Shown here piece by piece: positions 5,262 to 6,161 of a stretch of 6,161 nucleotides of DNA. Below the pieces are notes generated by a model. That model did not search any database, had not been told where the DNA came from, and saw only the letters and a list, made by a program, of their open reading frames with translations. The DNA is from Intrasporangium_A sp039812505. Its GTDB lineage: Bacteria > Actinomycetota > Actinomycetes > Actinomycetales > Dermatophilaceae. The position numbers and the translations under genes are program-made. Within the stretch, counting starts at the first letter, position 1. The number at the start of each line of letters is the position of its first letter. The DNA lies in assembly GCF_039812505.1 (NCBI RefSeq), contig NZ_JBDIAQ010000181.1:1-6161 (forward strand). Reading direction: 5' to 3'.

Positions 5262-5575
5262 ATCGGTGACCGCCCCCGGCATCTCGCTGAGACCTCGCTA
5301 TCGCCACTGGCCGTTCCGTTGTTGCTCAAGCCCCCCAGGGGCCTTCCGGTAGTGGAAGCACGACTACGTGTGCCGGGGATGGGACGATCAGCGAGGAGCA
5401 CGACAACATCCTTGGCGGCCCGGGAGCACGATGTGCGCATCGACTGCGACAAGACGTGCCGAGCGGAGTGGCACCTCGTCGCAGGCAGGGCGTGCGGGAC
5501 TGGGCTCTGCAACCCGGCGTCTATGGGCCGCCGCTGCCTTGAACGAGGCAGAACCGCACGCCGCGGGACACCGGG

Positions 5576-5719
5576 CTATGCCGACTCGTCGCGGGCAGGC
5601 GGCCGGATCATCAGCACGTCCGAGACGCCACCCTGATTCACGCAGTCCTGCGCGAAGTCGTGAACGTGCCAGAAGTCCTCCTCCGGCTCGATAACACCCG
5701 AACGCGTCCCGAGCCGCAA
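5576..5719 (-). pseudogene. Short unrecognised ORF, perhaps the 3' end of a decayed gene
   Basis: From TTG 5719 to TAG 5576 the frame encodes 47 residues, including EPEEDFWHVHDFAQDCVNQG and then VSDVLMIRPPARDESA. The composition is balanced, with acidic, aromatic and hydrophobic residues, and about 80% of third codon positions are G or C, unlike the Arg/Pro-rich shadows around it. There is no ribosome binding site for the TTG. It lies in the same frame as the ORF ending at 5732, separated by one TGA and four sense codons, so both may be parts of one gene broken by a nonsense mutation. I do not recognise the family. Confidence 0.3.
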
Positions 5720-5731
5720 AGTGGCCTTCGT

Positions 5732-5884
5732 TCAGTCGGGATCGTGCTCGTATGGCGGGGCCTCGGCAGCAGTTGTCCGGGAGCCGACGTCGAGCTTGGT
5801 GAAGCTGTTGGAGGTGTGCCGGGCGGGTCGGACGACAAACGCACCTACCTGGTCGCGCCGAATCGCCGCCGGGTCCGGCGTCAC
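5732..5884 (-). pseudogene. Short unrecognised ORF upstream in the same frame
   Basis: From GTG 5882-5884 to TGA 5732-5734 the frame gives 50 residues, beginning MTPDPAAIRRDQVGAFVV and later reading FTKLDVGSRTTAAEAPPYEHD. It has protein-like composition and G/C-rich third positions. The start overlaps the stop of another frame (GTGA), a layout seen in translationally coupled genes, but that upstream frame is not convincing. It may be an independent small protein or the first half of a gene whose second half is at 5576-5719. I cannot assign a function. Confidence 0.25.
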
Positions 5885-6092
5885 CCCGGCCTACCGTCGA
5901 GCGACACCTCGCGACGGCACGCGATACCGCTGCTGGGCGCGTACCGCTGCCGCTTGCACCGAGCCGACGTCGAGGCGGCTGACCGGCTACGCCGGGCCTG
6001 GGCAACGTCGGCAGTCCTCGGCCCGGATCGGCTGGTCGTCTCAGCTGCGATCTTGTGCTGGGTTGCGTTGGGCCGCGCCCGTAGCCGATGAA

Positions 6093-6161
6093 CCTTAAAG
6101 GGTTGTTAAAGAAGTTGGTGATTCTGCTGTGAGCCGCCGGGTTCGTGCCGGATGATCTGCG
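6093..6161 (+). mobile_element. Possible left end of an insertion sequence
   Basis: The local GC content drops, and AAAGGGTTGTTAAAGAAGTT at about 6097-6116 looks like a terminal repeat of an IS5-like element. About 30 bp later a GTG at 6145 reads MPDDLR and runs off the window, resembling the VPDDLW start of some IS5-type transposases. A TTAA sits at 6094-6097. Only the first six codons are visible, so this is a weak pattern call. Confidence 0.25.

Larger units (their letters stand above)
5262..6100. other. Gene-poor, probably decayed DNA
   Basis: About 840 bp without a gene I recognise. Several frames stay open on both strands, but they are Arg/Pro/Ser/Ala-rich, lack clear ribosome binding sites and show no familiar motifs, as expected of chance frames in GC-rich DNA. 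The only stretches that read like real protein are the two short minus-strand frames at 5576-5884. I see no tRNA, rRNA or CRISPR repeats here. Confidence 0.5.

Noticed and set aside
5732..5734. Selenocysteine or other recoding at the in-frame TGA
   Set aside because: There is no evident downstream recoding hairpin and no selenoprotein family match; a nonsense mutation or two separate short frames is simpler.
5388..6005. Minus-strand ORF of 205 codons in the gene-poor right part
   Set aside because: It is Arg/Ala/Pro/Cys-rich, has no ribosome binding site or family resemblance, and conflicts with the more protein-like frame at 5576-5884.

Overview
The window is very GC-rich, with strongly G/C-biased third codon positions, GTG starts, AGGAGG-type ribosome binding sites and protein families typical of actinomycetes. 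It most likely comes from a high-GC actinobacterium, perhaps Micrococcales or a relative. The genus cannot be fixed from the sequence alone.

Left part (1-3156) is ordinary chromosomal DNA. It starts inside the C-terminal ATPase half of a UvrA-family ABC protein (+ strand, stop at 481). That gene runs tail-to-tail into, and overlaps by 33 bp, a minus-strand 2-oxoglutarate/Fe(II) oxygenase (449-1264). The oxygenase's closest visible resemblance is to the ArpA / HalD-BesD group, but it keeps the iron-binding Asp and so should be a hydroxylase. Upstream of it on the same strand is a secreted alpha/beta hydrolase of the tripeptidyl-aminopeptidase (TAP) type (1363-3156), with a signal peptide and an intact Ser-Asp-His triad. 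The 98-bp gap between these two genes holds a -10-like box, a 15-bp palindrome and GGGTC repeats that may be regulatory.

Middle part (about 3390-5270) is a graveyard of mobile-element genes, all on the minus strand. It holds (i) the first ~130 residues of a Mu/TniA-type DDE transposase, (ii) the C-terminal three quarters of a Tn3-type resolvase/invertase without its catalytic serine, and (iii) the N-terminal part of a different serine recombinase carrying a Cys/His cluster, cut off after its long helix. Fragments (ii) and (iii) meet at a sharp out-of-frame junction near 4504-4507. This looks like a deletion or illegitimate join between two unrelated recombinase genes. Just upstream of recombinase (iii) lie two striking inverted repeats built from four GTTTCATAGG half-sites (5159-5202 and 5236-5261), candidates for its crossover or operator sites. 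At 3358-3450 a good leaderless-type promoter and ATG lead into an ORF that is lost at the edge of the mobile DNA, so a gene divergent from the hydrolase may have been destroyed there.

Right part (about 5270-6161) has no gene I recognise. It holds a pair of short minus-strand reading frames separated by one in-frame TGA, which may be the decayed end of one gene. At the extreme right edge there is a sequence that may be the left end of an insertion sequence. Overall, the window is the boundary between a stable chromosomal segment and a repeatedly invaded, decaying integration region. No intact novel system is evident. The recombinase chimera and its flanking palindromes are the most interesting parts.
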